Shown: piece after piece, positions 45,105-55,367 of the stretch
Layout of the letters: each line of letters starts with the position of its first letter
How positions within the stretch are numbered: the first letter of the stretch is position 1
Source: Mumia flava
GTDB taxonomy: Bacteria; Actinomycetota; Actinomycetes; Propionibacteriales; Nocardioidaceae
Assembly (NCBI RefSeq): GCF_002797495.1
Contig: NZ_PGEZ01000001.1
Coordinates: 682,001-746,000, forward strand
Length of the DNA: 64,000 nucleotides
Direction of reading: 5' to 3'
Program-made: the position numbers and the translations under genes
Notes under the pieces: generated by a model
What the model was told of the DNA's origin: nothing
The model's input: only the letters and a program-made list of their open reading frames with translations
Databases searched by the model: none

Positions 45105-45641
45105 ATGACCCTGCTCCGAGCCGTCGCTCGCCCCCTCCTCGCCTCGATGTTCGTGTACGGAGGGCTCAACGCCCTGCGCAACACCGAGGCCGTCGCCGCT
45201 CGCGCCAAGCCCGTCACCGACCGGATCGAGTCGCTGGTCGGCAGCGTCGCACCCGACGCTCCCGTCCCGATCGACGGGCCGACGCTGGTCCGCGTGAACG
45301 GCGCCGTCGACGTCGCCTTCGGCGTGATGCTCGGCACCGGGCGGATGCCACGGCTGTCGGCGCTGGTCCTCGCCTCCTCGCTGGTACCGACCACGCTCGC
45401 CGGTCACCGCTACTGGGAGGAGTCCGACCCGACGGTGCGCGGCAACCAGCAGGTGCACTTCGTCAAGAACCTGTCGATGCTCGGTGGACTGCTCATGTCG
45501 CTGCTCGACCCGGACCCGAAGAAGAAGATCCTCCCGGCCCGAGCGAAGGACAAGGTCGTCGACGCCGGCGAGTCCGTCCAGGAGTCGCTGCACGACACCG
45601 CCAACCACGTGCGCTGGGAAGTGAAGCGCCGACGGCGCTGA
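45105..45641 (+). CDS. DoxX family membrane protein
   Basis: 178-aa membrane protein of the DoxX family. Hydrophobic segments include ARPLLASMFVYGGLNALRN, VNGAVDVAFGVMLGTGRMPR and LSALVLASSLVPTTLAGHRY, with the family's HFVKNLSMLGGLLMSLLDPD signature and a basic tail. Actinobacterial DoxX proteins have been linked to redox/thiol homeostasis with SodA and SseA in mycobacteria; no such partners are here. It precedes aroA by 33 bp, possibly in the same transcript. Confidence 0.88.
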   Translation: MTLLRAVARPLLASMFVYGGLNALRNTEAVAARAKPVTDRIESLVGSVAPDAPVPIDGPTLVRVNGAVDVAFGVMLGTGRMPRLSALVLASSLVPTTLAGHRYWEESDPTVRGNQQVHFVKNLSMLGGLLMSLLDPDPKKKILPARAKDKVVDAGESVQESLHDTANHVRWEVKRRRR

Positions 45642-45673
45642 GGCGCCGATCGGCTCGGCTAGGCTTCTTCGCG

Positions 45674-46951
45674 ATGTCGACGCAGCTGTGGTCCGCCCCG
45701 TACCGTCCCGAGCCCCTCGACGCCGCGGTGTCCCTGCCGGGCTCGAAGTCGCAGACGAACCGCGCGCTCGTCCTCGCCGCGCTCGCCGACGGACCGTCCC
45801 GGCTCCACCGCCCGCTGGTCTCGCGCGACGCGGACCTGATGGCCGACGCGCTCGCGGCGCTCGGCGCCGGGATCGTCAGGGACGCCGAGCACTGGACGGT
45901 GACCCCGGCACCGCTCGGACAGCCGCTCGGGGCGGTCACGATCGACTGCGGGCTGGCTGGGACGGTCATGCGCTTCGTCCCGGCCGTCGCCGCGCTGTTC
46001 GACGCCACCACCACGCTCGACGGTGACCCGCGGGCGCGGGAGCGCCCGATGGGCGGGACCCTCGACGCCCTGCGCGGTCTCGGTGTCGCACTCGACACCC
46101 CGCAGGGAGACCGGCTGCCGTTCGCGGTGCACGGGACCGGCACGGTCGCGGGCGGTCCGCTGACGATCGACGCGTCGGAGTCCAGCCAGTTCGTGTCCGC
46201 GCTGCTCCTGGTCGCGCCCCGCTTCGCCGACGGCCTGGACCTGCGGCACGCAGGCGAGCGGATGCCCTCGCTGCCGCACGTCGCGATGACGCTGGACGAG
46301 CTGCGGCGTCGCGGGGTCGAGGTCGAGGAGCCCGAGCCTGCCCGCTGGATCGTCCGGCCGGGTGCCGTCCGCGCCCTCGACGCCGAGATCGAGCCCGACC
46401 TCTCCAATGCCGGGGCGTTCCTGGGCGGGGTTCTGGTCACCGGTGGCCGCCTGCGGGTGCGGCACTGGCCCACCCGTACGACCCAGGCGGGCGACCGCTG
46501 GCGGTCGATCGCGGTGTCGTTCGGTGCGGCGGTCGAGCGCGACGGCGACGACCTCGTGGTCACCGCGACCGGGGTCCCCCGCGGTGTCGACCTCGACCTC
46601 GGCGACGTCGGTGAGCTGACGCCGGTGGTCGCCGCGGTCGCCGCACTCGCCGACGGCCCCTCGCGCCTGCGCGGCATCGGGCACCTGCGCGGCCACGAGA
46701 CCGACCGGATCGCCGCGCTGGCGACCGAGCTGCGTCGGGTCGGCTGCACGGTCGACGAGCACGACGACGGTCTGACGATCGTGCCCGGGCCGCTGCGGTC
46801 CGCGGACCTGGAGACCTACGCCGACCACCGGATGGCCCATGCGGCGGCCGTGCTGGGCCTGGCAGCGAAGGGCACCCGGGTGCACGACGTCGAGACCACG
46901 GCGAAGACCTACCCCGGGTTCGCCGACGACTGGGAGCGGTTCGCATCGTGA
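45674..46951 (+). CDS. aroA: 3-phosphoshikimate 1-carboxyvinyltransferase (EPSP synthase)
   Basis: 425-aa shikimate-pathway enzyme joining PEP to shikimate-3-phosphate. N-terminal LPGSKSQTNRALVLAALADG contains the substrate Lys/Ser, then GLAGTVMRFVPAVAALF and the C-terminal catalytic segment RGIGHLRGHETDRIAALATE with the Glu and Arg. Length and motifs are normal (class I-like). The stop overlaps the start of rsgA by 4 bp; aroA-rsgA is a conserved actinobacterial pair. Confidence 0.97.
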   Translation: MSTQLWSAPYRPEPLDAAVSLPGSKSQTNRALVLAALADGPSRLHRPLVSRDADLMADALAALGAGIVRDAEHWTVTPAPLGQPLGAVTIDCGLAGTVMRFVPAVAALFDATTTLDGDPRARERPMGGTLDALRGLGVALDTPQGDRLPFAVHGTGTVAGGPLTIDASESSQFVSALLLVAPRFADGLDLRHAGERMPSLPHVAMTLDELRRRGVEVEEPEPARWIVRPGAVRALDAEIEPDLSNAGAFLGGVLVTGGRLRVRHWPTRTTQAGDRWRSIAVSFGAAVERDGDDLVVTATGVPRGVDLDLGDVGELTPVVAAVAALADGPSRLRGIGHLRGHETDRIAALATELRRVGCTVDEHDDGLTIVPGPLRSADLETYADHRMAHAAAVLGLAAKGTRVHDVETTAKTYPGFADDWERFAS

Positions 46952-47937
46952 CCGGCGGGTACGACGAGGAGCGGCTGCACCAGCAGTTCGACCGACCCCG
47001 TCGACGGACCCGCCCCCGTACGAAGGACCGGCCTCGCCACGCCGACGCGGAGGACGCCTGGGTCGTCGGGATCGACCGAGGGCGCTACACCCTGCTCGTC
47101 GGTGACGACGACCGCCGGGTCACGGCGATGAAGTCGCGCCCGCTCGGTCGCAAGGGCGTGGTCGTGGGAGACCGCGTCCGGGTCGTCGGCGACACCTCCG
47201 GACGACCGGACACGCTGGCCAGGATCGTCGACGTCGAGGAGCGCAGCACGGTGCTGCGCCGGACCGCGGACGACGACGAGACGCACGAGCGCGTGGTCGT
47301 CGCGAACGCCGACCAGCTCGTCGTCGTCACCGCGCTGGCCGATCCTCCCCCGCGTCCGCGTCTGGTCGACCGGTGTCTCGTGGCCGCCTACGACGCGGGC
47401 ATGACGCCGCTGGTCTGCCTCACGAAAGCCGACCTGGCCGACCCCGCGCCGCTCGCGGAGCAGCTCGCGCCGCTCCACGTCGACGTGGTCGTCACCGAGC
47501 GGGGCGGAGACCTGGCGATGCTGCGTGAGCGGCTCCGCGGTCGTACGAGCGTGCTCGTCGGCCACTCGGGCGTCGGCAAGTCGACGCTGGTCAACGCGCT
47601 CGTGCCGGACGCCGAGCTCACGACCGGGCACGTCAACGAGGTCACCGGCCGCGGACGGCACACCTCGACGGCAGCACGCGTGCTCGCCCTGCCGTTCGGG
47701 GGATGGATCGTCGACACGCCGGGGATCCGCAGCTTCGGCCTGGCGCACGTGAGCGCGGACGGGCTGCTGGCCGCCTTCGGCGACCTCAAGGAGGTCGCCG
47801 TCGACTGTCCGCGCGGCTGCCAGCACACCGCGTCGGACCCGGAGTGCGCGCTCGACGCGGCGGTCGCCGACGGACGGGTGGACGCCGCACGGGTGGACTC
47901 GTTCCGGCGGCTCCTCGCGAGCCGGGAGGGCGAGTAG
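46948..47937 (+). CDS. rsgA: Ribosome small-subunit-dependent GTPase A
   Basis: 329-aa circularly permuted GTPase that assists 30S maturation. An N-terminal OB fold (about 35-100) precedes the permuted G domain: G4 TKADL at 159-163, G1 GHSGVGKST at 205-213, G3 DTPG at 256-259. The C-terminal zinc site is C287, C291, H293 and C300 (CPRGCQHTASDPEC). The order G4-G1-G3 proves the permutation. It is coupled to aroA by a 4-bp overlap. Confidence 0.97.
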   Translation: MTGGYDEERLHQQFDRPRRRTRPRTKDRPRHADAEDAWVVGIDRGRYTLLVGDDDRRVTAMKSRPLGRKGVVVGDRVRVVGDTSGRPDTLARIVDVEERSTVLRRTADDDETHERVVVANADQLVVVTALADPPPRPRLVDRCLVAAYDAGMTPLVCLTKADLADPAPLAEQLAPLHVDVVVTERGGDLAMLRERLRGRTSVLVGHSGVGKSTLVNALVPDAELTTGHVNEVTGRGRHTSTAARVLALPFGGWIVDTPGIRSFGLAHVSADGLLAAFGDLKEVAVDCPRGCQHTASDPECALDAAVADGRVDAARVDSFRRLLASREGE

Positions 47938-48066
47938 CCGCGCGGCGGACAGCGCCGGGTGGAGGGCGTACGCGCGGGAGTGCGTAGACGCGACCACCTG
48001 GCTGGGACACCCTGCACCTGGCTGGGGAAACCGTCAGGGCCAGGTGCGGGTCTGCCCAGCCGGCTA

Positions 48067-48141
48067 CGCAGACTGTCCCTGCGCAGACTGTCGCTACGCA
48101 GACTGTCGCTGCGCAGGCTGTCGCTGCGCAGACTGTCGATC
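48067..48141. repeat. Five tandem 15-bp repeats in rsgA-DUF2231 gap
   Basis: Five consecutive copies of the 15-mer CGCAGACTGTCGCTG, with 1-2 differences each, run into the stop codon of the DUF2231 gene. Upstream, 47995-48066 has CACCTGGCTGGG twice and CCCAGCCGGCTAC, which also occur near 29,280-29,350. On the plus strand the array would read LRRLS, but no start or ribosome site supports a gene. Confidence 0.85.
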
Positions 48142-48634
48142 AGCGGAGGCAGTCCTCGAGGCTGTCGGCGTCACCTGCGGCGACCGACTGACCGCACCAG
48201 ACCGCACGCGCTCCACGGTCGCCGGTCTCGAACGCGAGCCACGCCGAGGTGAGCGCCACCACCATCGTCAGGACGGCCAGGACGTGCACCGCGCTCCCGC
48301 TCGACCGTGACGCCTCCACGGCCGTCGCCACGGCGAGCACGGCGAGCACGATCAGCGCGACCAGCAGACGCGTCCCCCACTGCTCGTGCTCGTCGATCGC
48401 GGCGCCGATCTCGCCTCCGGCATCGAGGTCGTCGGCGAGCGCGTGCCCCGCGCGAACCGCGACGAAGCCCGAGACCGCGGTCAGGACCGCTCCGACCGCC
48501 AGCGGCCAGCGCAGGACCCACCGCCAACGGGGCACGAGGAATCCCACCGAGAGCAGCGCCACGAGCGGCACCCCGACCACGACGACGTGGATCACGAGGG
48601 GGTGGAGCGGCAGTCCGCCGATCTGGTCGAACAC
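48140..48634 (-). CDS. DUF2231-type membrane protein
   Basis: 164-aa four-helix membrane protein. The N-terminal GLPLHPLVIHVVVVGVPLVA, with two histidines in the LHPLVIH motif, is the DUF2231 hallmark; the second histidine pair candidate is GHALADDL and DEHEQWGTR. Histidines in these positions suggest possible heme or metal binding, but this is inference. The stop lies inside a 15-bp tandem repeat. The gene is convergent with rsgA and divergent from hisN (74-bp gap). Confidence 0.85.
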   Translation of the reverse strand: MFDQIGGLPLHPLVIHVVVVGVPLVALLSVGFLVPRWRWVLRWPLAVGAVLTAVSGFVAVRAGHALADDLDAGGEIGAAIDEHEQWGTRLLVALIVLAVLAVATAVEASRSSGSAVHVLAVLTMVVALTSAWLAFETGDRGARAVWCGQSVAAGDADSLEDCLR

Positions 48635-48708
48635 GTTGCCTCCCGCGGCCGCGGGTCCGAGCAGCCGTCGTGGTCCATCCTAGGGTCGCGAGGCTCTAGG
48701 GTGGCGTC

Positions 48709-49644
48709 ATGGCGCACTCCCACCACGACGACCTGAGACTCTGCCACGTGCTCGCCGACAACGCCGACGCGATCTCGATGGAGAAGTTCCAGTCCGCCGA
48801 CCTGCAGATCGCGACGAAGCCGGATGCGACCTGGGTGACGGAGGCGGACCGGGCCGTGGAGCAGGCGATCCGCGGCACCCTGCGCCGCGCACGGACCCGC
48901 GACACGGTGATCGGCGAGGAGTCGGGCGAGGAGGTCGGGACGGTCGAGGACGCGTCGCGCCGGTGGATCATCGACCCGATCGACGGCACGTCCAACTACG
49001 TCCGCGGCGTCCCCGTGTGGGCGACGCTGATCGCGCTCGCGATCGACGACGAGGTGGTCGCCTCGTGCGTCTCGGCGCCCGCGCTCGGACGCCGCTGGTG
49101 GGCGTCGAAGGATGCCGGCGCCTACACCGGGAAGTCCCTGATGTCGGCGCGCCGGATCCGCACGTCGGCGGTCGACCGGGTCGAGGACGCGTCGTTCTCC
49201 TACGCCTCGCTCGGCGGCTGGGAGGCGATCGGCAAGCTCGACGGGTTCCTGGCGCTGTCGCGGCACTGCTGGCGCACCCGCGGGTACGGCGACTTCTGGT
49301 CGTACATGCTGCTGGCCGAGGGTGCGGTGGACATCGCCGCCGAGCCCGAGCTCGCCCTGTGGGACATGGCGGCGCTCGACGTGATCGTGCGCGAGGCCGG
49401 CGGCACGTTCACGGCGCTGAACGGACGATCGGGACCGTGGCACGGCAACGCCCTCGCGACGAACTCGCTGCTGCACGAGTCGGCGATGGCCTACCTCGGC
49501 TACTTCCCGGACTCCGCCGACGAGCTGGACCTCCCCGAGGACGCGGACCCCGAGCCGGAGCCGCGAAGCGCCCCGCCGGCGAACGTGACCGACCTCGCCG
49601 CGCACCGGCGTACGGACTCCTCGACCGTCCGACCGCCTCGTTAG
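48709..49644 (+). CDS. hisN: Histidinol-phosphatase / inositol monophosphatase family
   Basis: 311-aa Mg-dependent phosphatase. The metal-binding residues lie in VIGEESGEEVG (Glu), WIIDPIDGTSNYVRG (Asp-Pro-Ile-Asp-Gly-Thr) and WDMAALDVIVREAGG. Conserved placement after aroA-rsgA and the TSNYVRG form of the motif favour HisN, the actinobacterial histidinol-phosphate phosphatase, over generic IMPase. A Pro/Glu-rich C-terminal tail of about 45 residues is unusual and looks disordered. Confidence 0.92.
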   Translation: MAHSHHDDLRLCHVLADNADAISMEKFQSADLQIATKPDATWVTEADRAVEQAIRGTLRRARTRDTVIGEESGEEVGTVEDASRRWIIDPIDGTSNYVRGVPVWATLIALAIDDEVVASCVSAPALGRRWWASKDAGAYTGKSLMSARRIRTSAVDRVEDASFSYASLGGWEAIGKLDGFLALSRHCWRTRGYGDFWSYMLLAEGAVDIAAEPELALWDMAALDVIVREAGGTFTALNGRSGPWHGNALATNSLLHESAMAYLGYFPDSADELDLPEDADPEPEPRSAPPANVTDLAAHRRTDSSTVRPPR

Positions 49645-49654
49645 GATCGCCGCC

Positions 49655-50551
49655 ATGTCCGAACCGACACCCGGCCAGGAACCACCCGACCGTCCCGACT
49701 CCGCGCCCGCGCCGGACGCGCCTTCCGCTCAGAGCCCCTACGGCACGCCGCAGCCCTCGCAGCCGCAGCACCCTCCATACGGCGCTCCGCAGCCGCCGAG
49801 CCCGCCTTACGGCGCGCCGCAGCAGCCGAGTCCTCCGTACGGCCAGAACCCGGCGTACGGCACCCCCCAGGGTCCGCCGCCCGGCACCCCGTACGGCGGG
49901 TTGCCGCAGGCTGCGTATCCGCTGCCGGCCGACCCGGACCGACGTCCGGCGACGGTCTCCGCCGCCGCGTGGATCACGATCCTGACCTCCGGGGCGTCCG
50001 CGCTGCTGTGGCTGCTCGGCACGGTCCTGTTCGCCGGGATCATCGACCTGCTGATGGACGACCCGGCGGAGTTCGACCTGACTCCGGGCGACGTCCGCGA
50101 TCTCGAGTCGGCGCAGGGCTTCGTGATCGCGCTCTGCGTGGTGCTCGCCCTGATCAGCGCGCTGGCGGCGGTGGTGGCGATCTTCGTCCTGAAGCGTCAG
50201 AACTGGGCTCGGATCACCCTCGTCGTGATGGCTGCGGTCTGCGCCGGTCTCGGGGTCCTCGGCGGGTTCGCCGCGCTGATCCCCTTCCTGTGGGGCGCGG
50301 CGGGCATCACGGTGATCGTCCTGCTCTTCGTCGGTGGCGCGAACGAGTGGTTCGCCCACCGGCCGCCGCCGCCCGGAGGCGGGTACGGCGGCTACGGCGG
50401 CGGAGGCGGCTACGCGCCGCCGGCCCAGGGCTACGGCCAGCAGGGCTACGGCCAGCAGGGCTACGGCCAGCCCGGGCCGTACGGCGCACCCCCGCAGCAG
50501 CCGCCCTCGTCGCCCGGGGGATGGGGACAGCAGCCGCCTTCGGGATGGTGA
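49655..50551 (+). CDS. Pro/Tyr/Gly-rich membrane protein
   Basis: 298-aa protein. The first 95 residues are Pro/Gln/Tyr/Gly-rich (PPYGAPQ-type repeats), then four hydrophobic helices (WITILTSGASALLWLLGTVL; FVIALCVVLALISALAAVVA; ITLVVMAAVCAGLGVLGGFA; AAGITVIVLLFVGGANEWF), then a Gly/Tyr/Gln-rich tail with QGYGQ repeats. Such tails are common in actinobacterial envelope proteins and can mediate condensation or wall contact. No enzymatic motif is seen, so no function is proposed. It starts 10 bp after hisN. Confidence 0.8.
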   Translation: MSEPTPGQEPPDRPDSAPAPDAPSAQSPYGTPQPSQPQHPPYGAPQPPSPPYGAPQQPSPPYGQNPAYGTPQGPPPGTPYGGLPQAAYPLPADPDRRPATVSAAAWITILTSGASALLWLLGTVLFAGIIDLLMDDPAEFDLTPGDVRDLESAQGFVIALCVVLALISALAAVVAIFVLKRQNWARITLVVMAAVCAGLGVLGGFAALIPFLWGAAGITVIVLLFVGGANEWFAHRPPPPGGGYGGYGGGGGYAPPAQGYGQQGYGQQGYGQPGPYGAPPQQPPSSPGGWGQQPPSGW

Positions 50552-50636
50552 GACGGATCACGTCTCACCTGTACCCTCGTCGCGAGTCGCGCTAGATTGA
50601 GCCCACCGACCACCGAGTGAGCCGGGGGGATCCACG

Positions 50637-51074
50637 ATGAAGGTCAGCGACATCGTCTCGTCGAAGGGCAGCACCGAGGTCTTCACGATCAGGCCGGACG
50701 CCTCGGTCTCGGACCTCCTCGACGTGCTTGCCGAGCACAACATCGGCGCGCTCATCGTCAGCGAGGACGGCGACCACGTCCTCGGCATCGTGTCCGAGCG
50801 CGACATCGTCCGCAAGCTCCGCGGCGTGCCGGAGCCGGGGACGCAGACCGTCGAGGCGATCATGACCACCGACGTCCACTCGTGCCAGCCCGGCGACGAC
50901 ATCGGTGTCCTGATGTCGATCATGACCGACCGCCGGATCCGGCACATCCCCGTGCTCGACGAGGAGGGTGCGCTCACCGCGCTGCTGTCGATCGGCGACG
51001 TGGTGAAGTTCCGCACCGAGCAGCTCGAGTTCGAGCGCGACCAGCTCAACGAGTACGTCGCGCAGGCGCGCTGA
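50637..51074 (+). CDS. Tandem CBS-domain protein
   Basis: 145-aa protein made of two CBS domains: residues about 1-62 (VFTIRPDASVSDLLDVLAEH to VLGIVSERDIVRKL) and 72-135 (IMTTDVHSCQPGDDIGVLMS to LLSIGDVVKFRTEQ). Such pairs bind adenosyl nucleotides such as AMP, ATP or SAM. No effector domain is attached. A GGGGG-containing leader precedes ATG 50637. Role unknown; stand-alone CBS pairs are frequently stress or energy sensors. Confidence 0.9.
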   Translation: MKVSDIVSSKGSTEVFTIRPDASVSDLLDVLAEHNIGALIVSEDGDHVLGIVSERDIVRKLRGVPEPGTQTVEAIMTTDVHSCQPGDDIGVLMSIMTDRRIRHIPVLDEEGALTALLSIGDVVKFRTEQLEFERDQLNEYVAQAR

Positions 51075-51087
51075 GCCGCTGCGGCGC

Positions 51088-51540
51088 TCAGTCCTCGACG
51101 GGCCGGCGGAGCAGCTGGCGGGCGCACGCGGCGGCGAGCACCCCGCCGGCGACGACCATCACCATGCCCGGACCCGGGGACCAGCCGCCGAACCCGACGA
51201 GCCGGATCACGTGAACCAGCTGCCAGACCGGGAGCCCGATCGCGACCGCGGCGAGGACCACGGCGTGCCACCCGCTGATCCGGGGGAACGGCAGCAGCAC
51301 GCCGGCCAGGCCGAGCACGGACGCGTAGAACGTCCACAGGCCCGGACCGCGTGCACCGGAGACCGACAGGCTGCCGACGAGGAGCCACGGCAGGAACGAC
51401 CCGATCATCACCAGCAGCACCGCGAAGATCAGCCGCTTGCGGCCGGGATGCATGGGCTGTCGTGGTCGGTTGGACCCCCCGAGCGAGATCCTCTGGGTGC
51501 CGCCCGCGGTGCCGCCCGATGGGCTGGTGCTCGTCGCCAT
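51088..51540 (-). CDS. Hypothetical membrane protein
   Basis: 150-aa protein with a polar N-terminus (MATSTSPSGGTAGGTQRISL) and four hydrophobic segments (LIFAVLLVMIGSFLPWLLVG; LWTFYASVLGLAGVLLPFPR; HAVVLAAVAIGLPVWQLVHV; GPGMVMVVAGGVLAAACARQ). No recognisable family motif. It converges with the CBS gene, 13 bp apart. The start at ATG 51540 is the one after which hydrophobic topology begins. Confidence 0.7.
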   Translation of the reverse strand: MATSTSPSGGTAGGTQRISLGGSNRPRQPMHPGRKRLIFAVLLVMIGSFLPWLLVGSLSVSGARGPGLWTFYASVLGLAGVLLPFPRISGWHAVVLAAVAIGLPVWQLVHVIRLVGFGGWSPGPGMVMVVAGGVLAAACARQLLRRPVED

Positions 51541-51738
51541 GGAGCGACCGTAACCGGCATGAGCTGGATCACACACCCCTCCGACGGACCGCCGGGCGCC
51601 GCTGAGCGGTGCTGCACGACACCCGGCGTACGACCAGCGGTCGCGATGACGCGACGAACGGCGCGGGACCGCCGAATCCCCACGGAACCGCGGGCTGCTG
51701 ACCGCTGAGCGACAAGTCCCCGCCGCTCGCCGCAAGAG

Positions 51739-51754
51739 TGTGAGTTGGACCACA
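51739..51754. promoter_or_regulatory. CRP/GlxR-like site upstream of symporter genes
   Basis: TGTGA-GTTGGA-CCACA matches TGTGA-N6-TCACA in 9 of 10 defined bases and lies 103 bp upstream of the DUF4212 start, within a 316-bp divergent gap. Carbon-source regulation through cAMP is known for monocarboxylate symporters in actinobacteria. A weaker match (CATGA-N6-TCACA) lies at 51558-51573 near the divergent gene. I see no other feature in 51541-51856. Confidence 0.55.
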
Positions 51755-51856
51755 TTCGCACCTTGACCGCCCCGTCCCGACCTTGCTTGCCTCGTGTCCC
51801 GACGGCCGCCGTCCAGCGGCCGCGTCATGCAGGTTCACAGCACCGGGAAGGTTGCC

Positions 51857-52131
51857 ATGGACGAACAAGCGCGCCGCGAGTACTGGCGCAGCAATCTCCG
51901 CCTGATGGCGGTACTACTCACGATCTGGGCGCTGGTCTCGTTCGGCGCCGGAATCATCTTCGTTGACGCGCTCAACAACATCGAGATCGCCGGGTTCCCG
52001 CTGGGCTTCTGGTTCGCACAGCAGGGCTCGATCATCACCTTCGTCATCCTCATCGCCGTCTACGTCTGGCGGATGGACAAGCTCGACAAGCGGTACGGCA
52101 TCGACGAGTACGAGGAGGAGGTGCACCACTC

Positions 52132-52135
<4 letters not shown>
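51857..52135 (+). CDS. DUF4212 small subunit of sodium/solute symporter
   Basis: 92-aa protein with two membrane helices (LMAVLLTIWALVSFGAGIIF; QQGSIITFVILIAVYVWRMD) preceded by RREYWRSNLR and followed by LDKRYGIDEYEEE. This is the DUF4212 pattern, almost always encoded just upstream of a VC_2705-type symporter. A GGGAAGG lies 7 nt before ATG 51857. Its stop overlaps the symporter start by 4 bp, so the two are made together. Confidence 0.93.
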
Positions 52136-53859
<1,724 letters not shown>

Positions 53860-53894
53860 CCGCCTAGCTGGTGCCGACCCCCGATCGGCGCCAG

Positions 53895-53930
53895 GGTGCG
53901 CGCCGTCCGCCGGAGCGGGCGGCGCGCACC
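53895..53930. terminator. Hairpin between symporter and sugar dehydrogenase genes
   Basis: A 14-bp stem (GGTGCGCGCCGTCC pairing with GGGCGGCGCGCACC, one G-T pair) encloses an 8-nt loop. It lies 36 bp after the symporter stop and 49 bp before the convergent dehydrogenase stop, so it can end both transcripts. There is no U tract. Confidence 0.75.
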
Positions 53931-53978
53931 TCTGTGCGCGGCGCTGCTGCGCTCAACGCGGAACGCTCAGCCCGGCGC

Positions 53979-55163
53979 TCAGCGCGGTACGACGCGGATG
54001 ATCCGGTCGCGCCCGCCTCCGTTCGAGGTCGAGACGTACAGGACCCCGTCGGGAGCCACCGTGATCCCGCGCAACCGGCCGTACCGGCGGTACAGGCGCG
54101 CCGGACGCGACTGCTTGACGAGACGTCCCCGCTTGTTGAAGGCCAGGAACCGGACCTGCTGGGCCTTGAGCGCCGTGATCGCCAGGACCCGGCCGGACTT
54201 CCTGCCCCAGCGCTTGCCGCGCAGCCAGGCGCCTGCGCTCGCCGCGATCGTCGGGTAGCCCGAGCGCCAGCGGGCCTTGCGCTGCTTGCCGGGCAGCCCG
54301 TGGTCGGTCATCGGCACGGACTCGTCGTAGCCCGGGCCGGGCTTCCACCCGTAGTCGCCACCGCGACGCAGGCGGTTGACCTCGTCGTCCCGGCTGGTTC
54401 CCTGCTCCACGTTCCAGATCTGCGTCCCTCGACGCGCCAGCCCCTGGACGTTGCGGTGCCCGTAGGTGAACACCCGCCGCTTCATCGCGTTCTTCGAACC
54501 GGCCCACCGGTTCTTCGGCCACCCCCGGCCGGTCCGCGGATTCACCCGGAGCACCTTGCCGCCCCCGGACTTCAGCCGCCGAGGGGTCCGGCTCGAGGCA
54601 GCGTCGCCGGTCCCGATGTACAGCGCACCGTTGCGCCCGAAGACCAGGGCGCACCCGCCGTGCCGTCCGCTGGTGCTCGGCAGACCGCGCACGATCGTGC
54701 GGACCAGGCGTGCCTTGGTCCGGGCGTCGTTCAGCCGCCAGCGCGCCACCCGGACGTCGGTCCGCCCCGCGCTGCGCCACCCGTGGCAGGTGTAGAACTG
54801 GCCGTTCCGCGCGAACCGGGGCGCCAGCTCGATCGCCATCAGGCCGGTCTCCCCTCCCGACCACAGCCCCGCGGCACGCCCGACCGTACGGCGTCCTCCA
54901 CCGACGGTGCCGAGCGAGATCCGCAAGCGGTCCCGCTCGGTGAAGAGGAACCGCTTCTTCGAGATGAACGCGAGGTCCCACGGGTGGTCGAGCCCGCCCA
55001 GCACGACCCGGCTGCCGATCCGGGCGGAGGCGGGCGCCGCTGGTGGCTCGCTGGCTCGCAGGCTCGCGCCTCGACCGGCGGGCGCCGCCGTCGAGGCAGG
55101 GCCGGTGGCGACGAGCAGGCCGGCGACGAGCGCCCCGGCCGCGACGACGGATGCCTGTCTCAT
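53979..55163 (-). CDS. Secreted PQQ-type sugar dehydrogenase (GSDH/YliI family)
   Basis: 394-aa predicted secreted six-bladed beta-propeller. A signal peptide is clear (MRQASVVAAGALVAGLLVAT, cleavage near TAAPA). The family motifs are LDHPWDLAFI, GGETGLMAIELAPRFARNG, HGGCALVFGRNGALYIGTGD, YGHRNVQGLA and GITVAPDGVLYVSTSNGGGR. It resembles soluble aldose/sorbosone dehydrogenases using PQQ and calcium. It has many Arg/Lys substitutions, giving a very basic protein. No PQQ synthesis genes are in view, so exogenous cofactor or a loss of activity is possible. Confidence 0.88.
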   Translation of the reverse strand: MRQASVVAAGALVAGLLVATGPASTAAPAGRGASLRASEPPAAPASARIGSRVVLGGLDHPWDLAFISKKRFLFTERDRLRISLGTVGGGRRTVGRAAGLWSGGETGLMAIELAPRFARNGQFYTCHGWRSAGRTDVRVARWRLNDARTKARLVRTIVRGLPSTSGRHGGCALVFGRNGALYIGTGDAASSRTPRRLKSGGGKVLRVNPRTGRGWPKNRWAGSKNAMKRRVFTYGHRNVQGLARRGTQIWNVEQGTSRDDEVNRLRRGGDYGWKPGPGYDESVPMTDHGLPGKQRKARWRSGYPTIAASAGAWLRGKRWGRKSGRVLAITALKAQQVRFLAFNKRGRLVKQSRPARLYRRYGRLRGITVAPDGVLYVSTSNGGGRDRIIRVVPR

Positions 55164-55180
55164 CTCTCGAGTCTGCGACC

Positions 55181-55192
55181 GTCCGGCCGGAC
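55181..55192. promoter_or_regulatory. Short palindrome in divergent sugar dehydrogenase/SulP gap
   Basis: GTCCGGCCGGAC is a perfect 12-bp palindrome 18 bp upstream of the sugar dehydrogenase start. It could be an operator, but at this GC content palindromes are common. I see no other feature in 55164-55367. Confidence 0.25.
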
Positions 55193-55367
55193 CCGCAACG
55201 GGCCGACGTGACGGCTCTCACCTCGTACGGGTTCGTCTCGGCCGCTCCCGGGCGGCTAGCCTCGTCGAGGCTGTCTGCGGGGCCCACGCTGCGTCGGCAC
55301 GGCCCTGCCCCTCCGGCTCCCGCGGCACCACTGCGTACGCCGGCCTGTCTGCCCGAACGGAGACCCC

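Noticed and set aside
47959-48252. Plus-strand ORF with LRRLS repeats
   Set aside because: The repeat peptide is just the 15-bp DNA array read in one frame. It overlaps the DUF2231 gene and has no start context.
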